DNA of 64,000 nt from Norana najaformis (taxonomy: Eukaryota > Annelida > Clitellata > Crassiclitellata > Hormogastridae): contig OZ029921.1 of NCBI GenBank assembly GCA_964023275.1, forward strand, positions 9,927,306 through 9,991,305. Reading direction: 5' to 3'. Shown here piece after piece: positions 40,601-47,373 of this stretch (the first letter of the stretch is position 1; every line of letters begins with the position of its first letter). The position numbers were made by a program, and so were the translations under genes. The notes beneath the pieces were generated by a model, which had not been told where the DNA came from, made no database searches, and saw nothing but the letters and a program-made list of their open reading frames with translations.

Positions 40601-43486
40601 GTCATTTTAACTGCTTTCCAAAATTCATATCTGCAATTTAAACTCTGGACATTTCAATATTTGACTTAAAAATGGCTTAATAACTTAGTTAGGGCTGTAG
40701 ATGCCATCTTACTATTACCAAATATAGGTCACGCTGTAAATGGTAGCAGGAGAACATCACAAACCTGTGATCGATCATAATGTCTCAGAAATCTTAAAAC
40801 TGGTTATTTTACGTGACTTCAATACTATTTACTACAGCATAACCAACAGCAGAAAACTATGCTTTATTACAGCATGACTATTAAAGGGTTCATATTACAT
40901 TAAATGCAGTTACTTATATATTATAATTATATGTTATGTATATAATTTACATTAAATCCAAAGTTACATTTATCATTCAGATTCCCATCATATGCGTTCA
41001 AAAAATCAATCAAGAGTAATAAAAAATGAATAGAATGTTTTATTACCCTGGTTTCTTGCATATTTTTTGTTTCGCTTGAAGACGTACTTGGCTGTGGAGC
41101 TACAAATATTTAAAATAGCATTCTTCTTCACAAACATTACAAATATAGTTTATACATGATATAATCTTTCACATAGCCAAACTATAGCTATACACCTAGG
41201 AAACATGATGGACTAATTTTAAAATTCATTAAGCATGGACTTGGGTACAATTAAGGCAAAATGCTTCCATAACTACAGTTAAATTTCTACATGCTTCCTA
41301 GACCATATTAGTAATAGATTCTGCCTAAATTCTGTCAAGTTATTAACCCCTTTAGTCAGTCAGTTAGTTATCTAGACTTTTGATATAGCGCCTTTTAAGT
41401 ACTTCACAAAAGCGCTGTCACATGTGCACTTTTGTAACAATCAATAACTTGCTGCGGTCCTGCGGTCACCATAGATGCACTGGTGCGACATGGGTGTCCT
41501 TACTAAAACTGTTGGATAACAGAGAACAAATGTTCAGTCAAATTAAATAACTTCAGGTTATATAACTAGGTTGATAAATACACGTATGCTATGACATTGC
41601 TATTGGCTGCTTATAACATCTGTGGAGGTATTTGACATGAAAAGTTAGTGATCATTTTCAGTTTACGTTCAAGTTCACGGCCACAATGGCAAACGAGCAT
41701 GAAATTTGGGGTATGATTTTGGTAATTCAGAGTCATATGAAGAGTTTGAGGACTAGAAGTACTGTGAATAACATTATACTACCAATATAAATATTAGTCT
41801 AAATATTAATATTATATTAACATATTATATTAACACCAGTTGTAAAATGCACTGTAAGCAAACAAACTTTTGCAAGAACACAATACTTATTGGCCTGCGT
41901 GACCAGCTCAGGAAAATTCCTGACCCCTCTATCTCCCTCGACCTGGACTCTGCCTCCACCCACACCTTTAATACCTCACCTCTTCTGATCATATCACCCA
42001 TCTTTCCCGCTCTTGTTTTACGCATATCTGCGACCTTCACATAATCAGCCCTATGCTTGATTTCAAAACCGCATCCACCATTGCCACATCCATAGTTCAT
42101 GCAAAACTAGACTACTGCAATTCATGTTTTCTCAATATAGATACCACTCAAATAAACCGTCTTCAAGCTATCCAAAATGCTCTTGCTCGTGCTGTCACAA
42201 AAATTCCCAAACACCATCACATAACTCCTCAATCAATTCACTGGCCTAAAATACCTGAATGAATACAGTACAAAGTCTACACACTTCAATCCTCCCATCT
42301 ATCTTCGTCATTTATTCACAATGCAACCACTCTGTTCAACCCGCTCCTCTTCTGTCCCAACACTTCTTTGCCCTCCCATCACCACATTCTTAAAATTTGG
42401 AAATCACTCCATCACCATAGCTGCCCCACCCCTCTGGAATAAACTCTAGCCAGAATTACGACACTTATCTGTTCCATCACATGAACTCACTTCACCTCTT
42501 GCAATTTCTGCACTGGTCTTTCACTCAAAAGTGAAAACATTACTTTTCCAAAAGTCTTATCCTAATTCTTCCTCTTCCCTTATCTCTCGTCTCACTTCAA
42601 TTTCAAACACCATCCACCATAGTCGTCCAACTGTCTGCCTGCCTGACCCCTTGATCATGACCTGGAACCGAACCCTTTAGTCTATCGATTTTGTTTTGAC
42701 TGAGTGCCTGTGAATAAGCTGGTTCCCATGATTTAGCTTTTGTTGGGCGCCGTAGGAATCTCGAGACTATGATTACAATTGCGAAAGCAGTGATGAAATC
42801 TGCTGAACAAACACCATTAAAAGTCAAAAATACATATTTTATTTGTAATCTAAAATACAATCAGGATTTAATCTCCAAAATTATAAAATTCTTTGTGACT
42901 GACAAAAATGAACATTTTATAGATTATTTTAAAAGTAATTTAGGTGTCCATTCTATAAACGTCTATAGAAACATCTTGATAGATCACATGGCAAGAATTC
43001 ATCCTTGCACTCAGTAACTTACTTGCTAAAAACATGTCAGAACCTAATGCAACCTGAGAATTTAAAATTCACGGCACAGGACTGGAGAGCTTTGGCTTGG
43101 CTTTACAGATCAACTTATCTCTGCTCTCAATAACTTAGCTATATATAATAAAATTAAATTTTACCAAAAAATTGAGATAGTAACATACTTTCAGGTGCCT
43201 GATGCTGAACCTGAGGTGCGTCTTTCGAGTTTTTCATCCATGGATTTTTCGCTGGAATCGGTGCTTCTACGAAGTTTTTATTGTCGAATATTTTCGGTTT
43301 GACGGTGATTGGTTTACTGTTAGCGGTCACGCTCGGCGCAGTAGCCTCTTTCTTCTGTGCATCCGCGCTAGAATTCAACTGGTCCTGGTGTGTCGTCAAC
43401 GGTTTGGCAGAACCGCTTCCATCTGTTTGCGAACGTCCATGCTCCGTCAGAATACCGCCGTGTGGTGCATCAATCGCTGTCGCCAT
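10215..43486 (-). CDS. LARP1: La-related protein 1 (LARP1), whole gene, 20 coding exons
   Basis: LARP1 is a cytoplasmic RNA-binding protein that binds the m7G cap and 5' TOP sequence of ribosomal-protein mRNAs, represses or protects them downstream of mTORC1, and binds poly(A)/PABP through its La module. I traced 20 exons with consistent phases: 43189-43486, 41047-41099, 39665-39718, 34418-34760, 33770-34054, 33059-33214, 31264-31360, 29813-29957, 28779-28929, 25077-25342, 21218-21279, 20665-20863, 20062-20200, 17742-17896, 17180-17286, 16586-16734, 16073-16214, 15284-15393, 14952-15100, 10215-10664. They sum to 3510 nt, 1169 residues, close to human LARP1 (about 1020-1100). Order: disordered basic N-terminus, KHKWVPL motif, RGG-like segment, La motif (~421-500), acidic linker, DM15 region (~880-1018), basic tail. 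Human DM15 cap/TOP contacts (R840, F844, R879, Y883, E886, Y922, from memory) fall on R903, F907, R942, Y946, E949, Y985 here with the same spacing. Introns are filled with transposons. Confidence 0.93.
10665..11990. other. LARP1 intron 19, 3' half
   Basis: AT-rich sequence with no gene or repeat I can name. Confidence 0.4.
12157..12960 (+). mobile_element. Decayed TIR DNA transposon with an ICG-D/G-LK-type ORF fragment
   Basis: The right end at about 12960 (TTGTATTTTCCATACTAT read inward) matches the TIR of the element at 22406-23768, and blocks at 12190-12290 and 12838-12950 match that element too. The + frame at about 12354-12545 reads [19 protein letters not shown] and [14 protein letters not shown]. 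This is a fragment of a widespread repeat-associated animal ORF family with WxICGDLK and GYTKxxCFLCxWDSR signatures; I do not know its accepted name. The left end is missing. It lies in LARP1 intron 19. Confidence 0.6.
12996..13675. mobile_element. hAT-like nonautonomous element with subterminal AATTCN repeats
   Basis: Ends are CAGTGATA and TATCACTG, the hAT-type CAGTGnTA terminus. Flanking 8-mers GTTTGCAC (12988-12995) and GTTCTCAC (13676-13683) match at 6 of 8 bases, an aged 8-bp target duplication. Both subterminal zones are packed with AGTTCTAATTTC-like units; the central 300 bp carries no transposase. Confidence 0.72.
14180..14535. mobile_element. Possible hAT-type remnant with GGCCCGGCC motifs
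   Basis: Repeated GCCCGGCC/GGGCCGGGCC at 14200-14270 and GCGGGCCAGGCC at about 14500, plus TTAGAGATAAGCAC at about 14468. Such motifs are common in animal hAT ends. No transposase and no clear ends, so this is tentative. Confidence 0.3.
14952..15100 (-). CDS. LARP1: LARP1 exon 19 (DM15 repeat C)
   Basis: It codes [18 protein letters not shown], then [20 protein letters not shown]985 matches human Y922. There is a short lysine-rich insert before the VDP helix compared with human. Acceptor TTTTTAG, donor GTTGAG|GTCTGT, phase 0. Confidence 0.95.
15284..15393 (-). CDS. LARP1: LARP1 exon 18 (DM15 repeat B)
   Basis: It codes [20 protein letters not shown] and [14 protein letters not shown]942, Y946 and E949 match human R879, Y883 and E886, which hold the cap. 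Acceptor GATTTCAG, donor AGTG|GTTAGT, phase 1. Confidence 0.96.
15500..15590 (+). repeat. SINE/LINE 3'-tail fragment (GTGGCACTTAATAAA type)
   Basis: 'CATCAACTGATGCTTGCTAAG' followed by AGTGGCACTTAATAAACGCA closely matches the 3' tail of the SINE copies at 57030-57195 and 61683-61870. Confidence 0.6.
16073..16214 (-). CDS. LARP1: LARP1 exon 17 (DM15 repeat A)
   Basis: It codes [20 protein letters not shown] and [16 protein letters not shown], nearly the same as human [21 protein letters not shown]903 and F907 match human R840 and F844. Acceptor TTCTTCAG, donor GCCAG|GTAACT, phase 2. Confidence 0.95.
16482..16502. repeat. (TA)n microsatellite
   Basis: An uninterrupted run of about ten TA units in LARP1 intron 16. 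Confidence 0.9.
16586..16734 (-). CDS. LARP1: LARP1 exon 16
   Basis: It codes a Ser-rich stretch and then LLHGHEF.. and [11 protein letters not shown], the counterpart of human HPSHELLKENGF and YHKYRRRCLNE that opens the DM15 region. Acceptor CTTTCAG, donor CGAG|GTTTGT, phase 1. Confidence 0.82.
17180..17286 (-). CDS. LARP1: LARP1 exon 15
   Basis: It codes [20 protein letters not shown] and [10 protein letters not shown], almost the same as human PRKRKTRHSSNPPLESHVGW.MDSREH. Acceptor TGTTTAG, donor CAGAG|GTCAGC, phase 2. Confidence 0.95.
17742..17896 (-). CDS. LARP1: LARP1 exon 14
   Basis: It codes [34 protein letters not shown], matching human IARSLPTTVPESP, RTPRTPRTP and TPRFYPVVKEG. Acceptor TTTGTAG, donor CACAG|GTAGGA, phase 0. 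Confidence 0.93.
17900..20060. other. LARP1 intron 13
   Basis: It holds a 156-codon open frame on the opposite strand (18453-18923) without a recognisable motif and no clear repeat. GAP: I see no supportable gene here. Confidence 0.4.
20062..20200 (-). CDS. LARP1: LARP1 exon 13 (proline run)
   Basis: It codes [20 protein letters not shown], matching human FKKVNMISREQFDTL, then a run of six prolines and SAIEFR. Acceptor TTTGCAG, donor AGGG|GTATGT, phase 1. Confidence 0.88.
20665..20863 (-). CDS. LARP1: LARP1 exon 12
   Basis: It codes [42 protein letters not shown] and [10 protein letters not shown], matching human INKILIVTQTP, GDRTGNHTSRAKMSAELAK and FYYEQDLWAE. Acceptor TTTATAG, donor ACGCAG|GTAGGC, phase 0. 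Confidence 0.93.
20880..21110 (-). repeat. Dispersed repeat E, copy 1
   Basis: Shares the ordered phrases GGTGTCCTTA, AACTGTTG/AGCTGTTG..AATAACA, AATAACTTCA, ACTAG.T.GATAAATAC and ATGCTA.GA with 41350-41640. Short interspersed element or LINE tail; not coding. Confidence 0.55.
21218..21279 (-). CDS. LARP1: LARP1 exon 11 (62-nt)
   Basis: A short exon coding [11 protein letters not shown] and [10 protein letters not shown], the counterpart of human ELDFLFDEE. Acceptor TTTTTAG, donor GTTGG|GTAAGT. It is the only way I found to bridge exon 10 (phase 0) to exon 12 (needs two bases), which supports it strongly although it is too short to be seen as an ORF. Confidence 0.8.
22406..23768. mobile_element. 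TA-flanked TIR element (CCGTATTTCCC...), 1363 bp
   Basis: The left end reads CCGTATTTCCCAGACTATAA, the right end read inward CCTTATTTTATGGACAATAA, each preceded by TA (22404-22405, 23769-23770), as for Tc1/mariner-pogo-type insertion. A middle block (TGACAACACAGATGAAGAAA at about 23200) is shared with 12157-12960. No intact transposase is seen. It lies in LARP1 intron 10. Confidence 0.65.
24096..24850 (+). mobile_element. Relic of a piggyBac-like element
   Basis: The left 200 bp matches the left end of the TTAA element at 27102 (GGTAGTAAATGGT, AACCAATC blocks). A short ORF follows at 24324-24497. From about 24560 two copies of an AAATGCTAAAGAATG-bearing unit match the tandem units of the 27-28 kb element. 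The terminal CCCTTTAA is decayed. It lies in LARP1 intron 10. Confidence 0.55.
24324..24497 (+). pseudogene. Short ORF resembling a piggyBac transposase N-terminus
   Basis: 57 codons: starts [15 protein letters not shown], continues [15 protein letters not shown] and ends in an acidic [18 protein letters not shown]. An N-terminal '..ILEMLD..DLSDNE..SSDEDEE' stretch is typical of PGBD-like transposases. The catalytic domain is absent, so this can only be a leftover fragment. The family call is by resemblance and context (TTAA relatives nearby). Confidence 0.45.
25077..25342 (-). CDS. LARP1: LARP1 exon 10 (acidic linker with DAPKE repeats)
   Basis: It codes [16 protein letters not shown], then five to six imperfect five-residue repeats of [10 protein letters not shown] type, then [16 protein letters not shown], the counterpart of human SENWIEVKKRPRP. 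Acceptor TCATCCAG, donor GATTG|GTGAGC, phase 0. Confidence 0.88.
25193..25268 (-). repeat. 15-bp coding minisatellite in LARP1 exon 10
   Basis: On the + strand a 15-base unit, GCATCTTCTTTAGGT, repeats about five times with a few substitutions, in register with the reading frame. It codes the charged DAPKE repeat. Confidence 0.85.
25555..25690. repeat. GTAAC/GTTAC palindrome-rich block
   Basis: Dense copies of TAATGGATTACTTTTACAA and GTAACAGTAATGCA in both orientations. Such blocks are known as subterminal parts of animal DNA transposons, but I cannot fix ends. Confidence 0.4.
25695..27097. other. LARP1 intron 9, left part
   Basis: AT-rich, nothing recognisable. Confidence 0.35.
27102..28566. 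mobile_element. TTAA-flanked piggyBac-like nonautonomous element with tandem units
   Basis: Begins CCCTTTAACAAC after TTAA (27098-27101) and ends ATTAAAGGG before TTAA (28567-28570): 4-bp TTAA duplication and CCCTTTAA inverted ends. The body is three tandem units of about 340 bp (from about 27310, 27650 and 28010), each with TAATACTAAAAA, TTTCTTTTGGGTTCT.TCTGG, ATTTTCT.CACATT and GGGTACC..AAATTTCTTT in the same order. The third unit is interrupted by the solo LTR at 28274-28459. No transposase. Confidence 0.75.
28274..28459. mobile_element. Solo LTR (186 bp) of an LTR retrotransposon, fossil
   Basis: The insert starts TGTCGCGAG and ends CCTGACA and is flanked by ATGGT on both sides (28269-28273, 28460-28464), a 5-bp target duplication. 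The empty-site sequence is seen in the neighbouring tandem unit, which reads straight across. Short LTRs like this occur in Ty3/Gypsy lineages. Orientation is uncertain. Younger than its host element. Confidence 0.7.
28779..28929 (-). CDS. LARP1: LARP1 exon 9 (end of La module)
   Basis: It codes [30 protein letters not shown] and VPEFVPR, aligning with human [31 protein letters not shown]. Acceptor ATTTTAG, donor ACAG|GTATGG, phase 1. The frame stays open about 115 nt past this donor, so a longer alternative form cannot be excluded. Confidence 0.85.
28975..29110 (+). repeat. Inverted-repeat arm (with 29500-29610)
   Basis: TTTGGCCAGTATGTAGATAT is doubled here and, followed by ATGAAGGTCTGCA..CAGACCTTA..CCTAGTAGTT, is found in reverse complement at 29510-29600. 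Likely a foldback or two opposed copies of one element in LARP1 intron 8. Confidence 0.6.
29405..29470 (+). mobile_element. End fragment of the CCGTATTTTCC TIR family
   Basis: CCGTATTTTCCGGGAATATA.. then GGTTTTTTACACGAACTTCT matches the left end of the element at 22406. It breaks off at TTAACCCTTTAAG (29469), the typical start of a TTAA element. Confidence 0.6.
29469..29765 (+). mobile_element. Possible TTAA-element end (CCCTTTAAG)
   Basis: TTAACCCTTTAAGTGATTTT starts right where the CCGTATTTTCC fragment stops, which fits a TTAA insertion into that copy. The other end was not found; it may be cut off. Confidence 0.4.
29813..29957 (-). CDS. LARP1: LARP1 exon 8 (La motif core)
   Basis: It codes [19 protein letters not shown] and [19 protein letters not shown], the winged-helix La motif with the conserved EYYFSxDNL and DGxVPI positions used for RNA 3'-end/poly(A) binding. 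Acceptor ATTTGTAG, donor TTCAG|GTTTGG, phase 0. Confidence 0.95.
29960..32285. other. LARP1 introns 6-7
   Basis: AT-rich intron sequence around exon 7; no repeat recognised. Confidence 0.35.
31264..31360 (-). CDS. LARP1: LARP1 exon 7 (entry to La motif)
   Basis: It codes [12 protein letters not shown] and then [13 protein letters not shown], aligning with the human DQELLKDYIKRQIEYYF start of the La motif. Acceptor TTTACCAG, donor CAGAT|GTGAGT, phase 2. Confidence 0.88.
32290..33030 (+). mobile_element. CR1-like LINE 3' fragment with GATTACGATTACG tail
   Basis: The + strand, in shifting frames, shows [37 protein letters not shown] and [16 protein letters not shown], reverse-transcriptase C-terminal motifs. 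It ends GGCGCTTTATAAAATTTTGA and the (GATTAC)n tail at about 33030, only 28 bases from the LARP1 exon 6 donor. Confidence 0.8.
33059..33214 (-). CDS. LARP1: LARP1 exon 6 (RG-rich segment)
   Basis: It codes [18 protein letters not shown], the counterpart of the vertebrate RGRGRG segment before the La motif, and ends YYMDYNG. Acceptor TTATGCAG, donor AATG|GTACAT (weak). A LINE 3' end lies only about 28 bases beyond the donor, and the frame runs on into it, so the donor choice rests on the phase match with exon 7. Confidence 0.78.
33770..34054 (-). CDS. LARP1: LARP1 exon 5 (KHKWVPL motif)
   Basis: It begins with [15 protein letters not shown], the LARP1 (K)KWVPL hallmark just upstream of the basic RGG-like region, then runs into RQNRREN and [16 protein letters not shown]. 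Acceptor TTTTTAG, donor AAAG|GTGAGA, phase 1. Confidence 0.88.
34418..34760 (-). CDS. LARP1: LARP1 exon 4
   Basis: A 343-nt exon coding a Ser/Ala/Pro/Gly-rich disordered segment with [10 protein letters not shown] near its start and [20 protein letters not shown] near its end. Acceptor TTTGTAG, donor AAAAG|GTTAGT, phase 1. Confidence 0.8.
34935..35880 (+). mobile_element. Possible decayed LINE fragment
   Basis: Weak traces of a reverse-transcriptase C-terminus ([19 protein letters not shown]) on the + strand and a 3' stretch ending TGTGCTATATAAACTTTACA. Heavily decayed, so tentative. Confidence 0.3.
35885..36880. other. LARP1 intron 3, middle part
   Basis: AT-rich, no gene or named repeat. 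Confidence 0.35.
36885..37690 (-). mobile_element. LINE 3' fragment, family D
   Basis: The minus strand codes [30 protein letters not shown] and [17 protein letters not shown] in broken frames, then a 3' UTR ending in an (AAATAAAT)n tail at about 36885. The related copy at 51560-51958 lies in the other orientation. Confidence 0.75.
37909..39273. mobile_element. TA-flanked TIR element (CCGTATATC...), 1365 bp
   Basis: Ends CCGTATATCTCTGAGTATAA and, read inward from the right, CCGTATATCCCCGAGTATAA, with TA on both sides (37907-37908, 39274-39275). Further ATAAGTCGA copies sit just inside each end. The interior has no transposase. It is a nonautonomous Tc1/mariner/pogo-type element in LARP1 intron 3, distinct inside from 22406-23768. 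Confidence 0.8.
39665..39718 (-). CDS. LARP1: LARP1 exon 3
   Basis: Eighteen codons, [18 protein letters not shown], carrying the NWPxLGEA phrase typical of LARP1 proteins. Acceptor GTTACAG, donor GAA|GTGAGT, phase 0 at both ends. Confidence 0.85.
39780..41035. other. LARP1 intron 2
   Basis: No gene seen. About 40140-40480 has a purine-rich, possibly antisense-LINE character but no motif I can defend. Confidence 0.3.
41047..41099 (-). CDS. LARP1: LARP1 exon 2
   Basis: A 53-nt exon coding [17 protein letters not shown], too short to stand out as an ORF. Acceptor TTTGTAG, donor CCAGG|GTAATA. It takes exon 1 from phase 1 to phase 0. Splice choice is inferred from frame and consensus. Confidence 0.7.
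41350..41640 (-). repeat. Dispersed repeat E, copy 2
   Basis: On the minus strand it ends in a LINE/SINE-like tail (GGCGCTATATCAAAAGTCTA). The body matches 20880-21110. A tail fragment (AGCACCTCACAAAAGTGCTG) also lies at about 15170. Confidence 0.55.
41850..42785 (+). mobile_element. CR1-like LINE 3' half, family B
   Basis: Reads [59 protein letters not shown] and [18 protein letters not shown] on the + strand with a few frame breaks, then a 3' UTR with GTGAATAAGCTGGTTCCC and a GATTACAATT tail. It is 5'-truncated and lies in LARP1 intron 1. Confidence 0.85.
43189..43486 (-). CDS. LARP1: LARP1 exon 1 (start codon)
   Basis: The ATG at 43484-43486 sits in a strong context, AAACATGGCG. The exon codes a low-complexity N-terminus beginning [11 protein letters not shown] and ending with the LARP1-typical NPWMKN motif. 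The donor is GAAA|GTATGT, phase 1. Sequence upstream is relatively CpG-rich, as expected for a promoter. Confidence 0.9.
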
Positions 43487-43800
43487 GTTTGATTAAACGA
43501 CTTCCGCACTGCACGAGTTGACTAAAGACAAACCCTTGCGGTGTGGCTATCTTTCTTCGAATGCGAGCACGCACCACAACGTCACCAACTTCGCTACCAG
43601 ATTCTTTTGGATTACGTCGTAAACACGATCCAAGCAATCAATTAACTCAATGCGACACTACTAAAATTGATCTACTAAGCGTTCTGAGTCCAAGATAACG
43701 ACGCCGTCCACGCTCTAGCAGATAGCCGATAATGTCTGAGAAATTTCCATAAAATGAAAACGACTTCTTTGGTTTCATGCACCTTGTCGGGAAATGGATC
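43487..43800 (-). promoter_or_regulatory. LARP1: Probable LARP1 promoter / 5' UTR
   Basis: The 300 bases before the ATG are richer in CpG than the flanks and have ACGTCA (43579-43584), a CRE-like half site. There is no TATA box. The transcription start cannot be read from sequence alone. Confidence 0.4.
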
Positions 43801-44319
43801 ACGTGGCCTCGTTTTCGCAATACAAAGACAACGAATGTTAAGGATTAGTATTTAAACGTTAATTTAATGTCATCGAACATAATTTCATAATCGCTTTCAT
43901 AATTTCACAATTATAATTCCTACTCCGTATAAATAGTATAATCTCCGCATTTCATCAGCGCCCAAAAAGTTTGAATCGTGGGAAGCAGCTATTTCACAGG
44001 CGGTTAGTCAAAAGCAAAAATCTGTGTGCTTCAGATATGGTCAGGTTCGGTCGCAGTTAGCGGTGGATCGGTTTATCCGAAAACGAACCAATATCGAAAA
44101 ATATAAAAAAAAAGAATTCGACGCAGCAGTCAGGATTCAAAGATACTGAAAGAGAATGAAAACCGAAAAACCGGAAAAAAACGAAAATCGGCATATGCAA
44201 AATTCCGATATATAAATATTAGTTCTTTCAATGACATTATATTTGTTCAGTGAATCTTTCATAAAATTGTTGGAATTTTTTTATTTTGACTTATATAAGT
44301 GACTACTGTAATTCTCTTT

Positions 44320-45445
44320 TCCTCAACAAATTAGGCGCCTTCAACTCATCCCAAATTCACTTGCCCGAGATGTCGTCAGGAAGCCTAAGCATTACCGTGT
44401 CAGATCTATCTTGAAATCACTGCAATGGCTGAAAATCCCGGAACGCATTCATTTCAAAGTTCTTTCCACAACCTATAATTCTCTCCAATTTTCCCAACCT
44501 ACTTACCTTCGGGAACTACCATCCAATCGGACCGCTCTACTCGCTCATCCTCTTACCTCAATCTTACCAGTCCCTATGTAAATTCGTCCTATGTAATTAG
44601 TCCTATGTAAATGCTCAGGAAGTTCTCTAACCGATCCATACACTACACTATTCTAATCTAATTTAAAAACTTCTATAGCGCCACTGTAATAATGTTCGGG
44701 GTATCAGTCGATGGTCGCTGCTAAACAAAATCATTGTCCAGGCCAAAGTCCATGGTGAGTCCGGGTCGAAAAGCCAGAGAGGAGTCCAGAAGTCACAGAC
44801 AGCCTACGGAGGAAATGAGTTCAGGAAAAGATAAGTTTTCAGTCGAGATCTGAAGGCAGAAACAGAATTTGCCGTGCGAAACATTTGCCGGAAGAGAGTT
44901 CCAGAGTCTAGGGCCAGAAACAGAGAAGGCACGCCTGCCAAGAGCTGTTCTTGTCCACGGAATAGTCAGATTTAAACAGCCAGAAGACCTGGTCGAGTGG
45001 AGGTAAGTCTTGGGAGTCAGTACAGAGTGAAGATAGTGAGGTTGGTTGAAATGTAGTCTTGTCTACAATTAGTCCAGTCTTGCACATTATGTACCTCAAC
45101 TTTGGAACTATCTCCGTCCTAAATTTCACAAATTCTCTGCTTCTTTACCCCTTCCGTCGTTCACTCCATCTATTACTCATCAGGTAATCCATTCAAGACT
45201 AAGTCTCACCTTTTCAAGAAATCCCACCCTGATCAGTCTTCCCATTTCTCTCAGCTCAAACACAACCCACTCTAGCCTCCTCTCCCCTCCTCTTTCTGGT
45301 CTCCTGGCAGCTGAACTTGTTTCCTGACATAGCATCTTTGGACAGCCCCGCAGACTTGACGCAGCGCTCGTGAATAAGCTGGTGCCCTACGCTTAGCTTT
45401 TAAGTAGCGCTCTAGAAATTTCGAGTTTGCGATTACGATTACGAC
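44320..45445 (+). mobile_element. CR1-like LINE 3' half, family B, interrupted
   Basis: The first part reads QLRRLQLIPNSLARDVV and LKSLQWLKIPERIHFKVLST; after about 45045 it resumes with the C-terminal end and a 3' UTR (GTGAATAAGCTGGTGCCCTA) and a (GATTAC)n tail. A second LINE lies inside at 44655-45045. Confidence 0.8.
44655..45045 (-). mobile_element. LINE 3' fragment nested in another LINE
   Basis: The minus strand reads LGRRAFSVSGPRLWNSLPAN, a LINE C-terminal signature, then GTGGCGCTATAGAAGTTTTT and a TTAGATTAG tail. Opposite orientation to the LINE around it. Confidence 0.75.
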
Positions 45446-45599
45446 ATACTGTATCCCCATCACTTAAAATTACTGTAATATTAAAGATTACATGTCAATA
45501 AATATTCCTTCATTTCTTGTGAGTTGTCGTTACAGAACTATAGACATTTGAAGAACTGTTCAATACAATTTACTGCAACAATATGCCCCTCCTCCGCTC

Positions 45600-47210
45600 C
45601 CTTGTTAATGCGCTGCGACGTTAACTCACTTTTCTTATGTCCCGCGGGAACTCAGTCAGCCCACTAGGGGAACGCGATGGGCTCCTGGGCAACCACCCCC
45701 ATTGGCCGTTTTAGCATTCCATATTCTATCTTTAGCAATCAGCCTCCCTCATTAGCAACCGGTCTTCTGTCCTTGTTGATGTTATATCTGTCCTTTATTG
45801 CGCTTATTCGTGACTTCTGTTCTTTTCTAACCTAACTCTTCTGGTTCCCTGCTTTTGTAGCCTTTCCTCTAATCCCGAATGTCACAACATTGCAATCCTC
45901 TTTTCTTTAAATGCTTTATTCTATAATGTCAATAACTAACTTAATAAACTGTTGAGGTTCATATATGTAAGTTTAAAAAAACAGTCACATTTAGTCTGGC
46001 GTGAATCGTCTTGGGGTCGCCTATTCTGCTGTGGATAACGACACGGCTGAATGAATAGCTATAGTTTCCTCGTGAGGTGGTGTTACAGTGTGCGGTGGGG
46101 ACAATGGGAGCGTTCCATTTCGAAGTGGGACATAGTCATCATCATCATCGTCATCATCTTCTTTCGTCGGACGTTCTTGGTCAACTTTCTTCACCTTCTT
46201 GAAGAAAGACGAATTTCTTGTTACCGAGTATCCTTGTCTAGCAGCTGTGATATTGTTCCACGAACATCTGTCACCGTCAGTGGAATGTTATCATAGCAGC
46301 TGTATAACTGTTTCCCCGGGGCTTTCTCACTAACACACTATCGCCGAATCTTAGTTTTCGTTTGCAATGGCTTCGAAAGTCATCATACGCTTTATTATTT
46401 GCTTAGCGGTAGTGTCACGTGCTCTTAACTCTTCATCTTTGTCAGGAACAGATTTCGTTACCTCAGGAATGCGGCCTCAAAGGTTCGGCTGGTGATCTTA
46501 CCATGGTGCTGTATGGTGTTGACCTGTATGCATGAAGAAAAATGTAGACCTACATTTCTTGCTTCCGATTCTTCTTCTCCATATATGCTATCTGAAGTGA
46601 TTTCGTTAGAATTCGCATAAATCTTTCCACCTCACCGTTTGCTCTCGGCCAATAAGGAGTGATTCGTCGATGAATAAAACTGGAATACTGAGCAAAATTT
46701 CGGTATTGGTCACTGTTGAATGGAGGATCTTTGTCACTTTTTACTGTCACTGGTATTCCGAACATTGACAGTATTCTATCAAGTACTGGAATCACTGCGT
46801 TGGCCGACGTTGTAGTGACAATCTCAACGAGTGGATACCTTGAGAGGGGACTCACTCTTGTCAACTTGCGGTTGTTATCGGTTATGTTGAGCGCCGTCAT
46901 GAGATTTTAGAATCTTTCGGTTCATTTCTTCCACCGAAGTGCCGTTGAAGGCGGGTCCACGTCAGGCAGAAACGGTGCGAATTGGGGTAGTGCCCCAATT
47001 TCCGTCATTTTTACTATATTGCTTAAAATATCCTCGTCGCCAGATAGCGTATTGTCCTCATAGACATCTTTAATATGTATGATGTCCATGATTGTCCTCC
47101 TATATTGCGCCTATTCATGACTTCTGTTTTTTCCTAACCTAACTCTTCTGGTTCTCTGCTTTTGTAAACTGTCCCTCTAATCACGAATGCCACGTTGACT
47201 TGTCCTCGGT
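45600..47210 (-). mobile_element. Broken Ty3/Gypsy-like LTR retrotransposon, fossil
   Basis: The - strand holds a piece of retroviral-type integrase (for example SDKDPPFNSDQYRNFAQYS and TPYWPRANGEVERFM), 46550-46900. About 90-bp similar direct repeats near 45790-45900 and 47095-47200 look like the LTR remnants, with a purine-rich stretch next to the first on the inner side. Gag, protease, RT and RNase H are not seen, so most of the internal region is gone; it is broken many times and old. Confidence 0.65.
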
Positions 47211-47373
47211 GACCTGATGTCCCATCTAACTTTTTTGCCACGCGCGTGTCAGTAACATTTGCGACCTGCGCTCTCGTCTATGCAAGACTTCACATCTATT
47301 AGGCCTAAATTAAAAAGCTAAAAATCGCTTTGTATAAAAAAACTTAGAAACCAGTTAAACTTCTATGAGAGTA

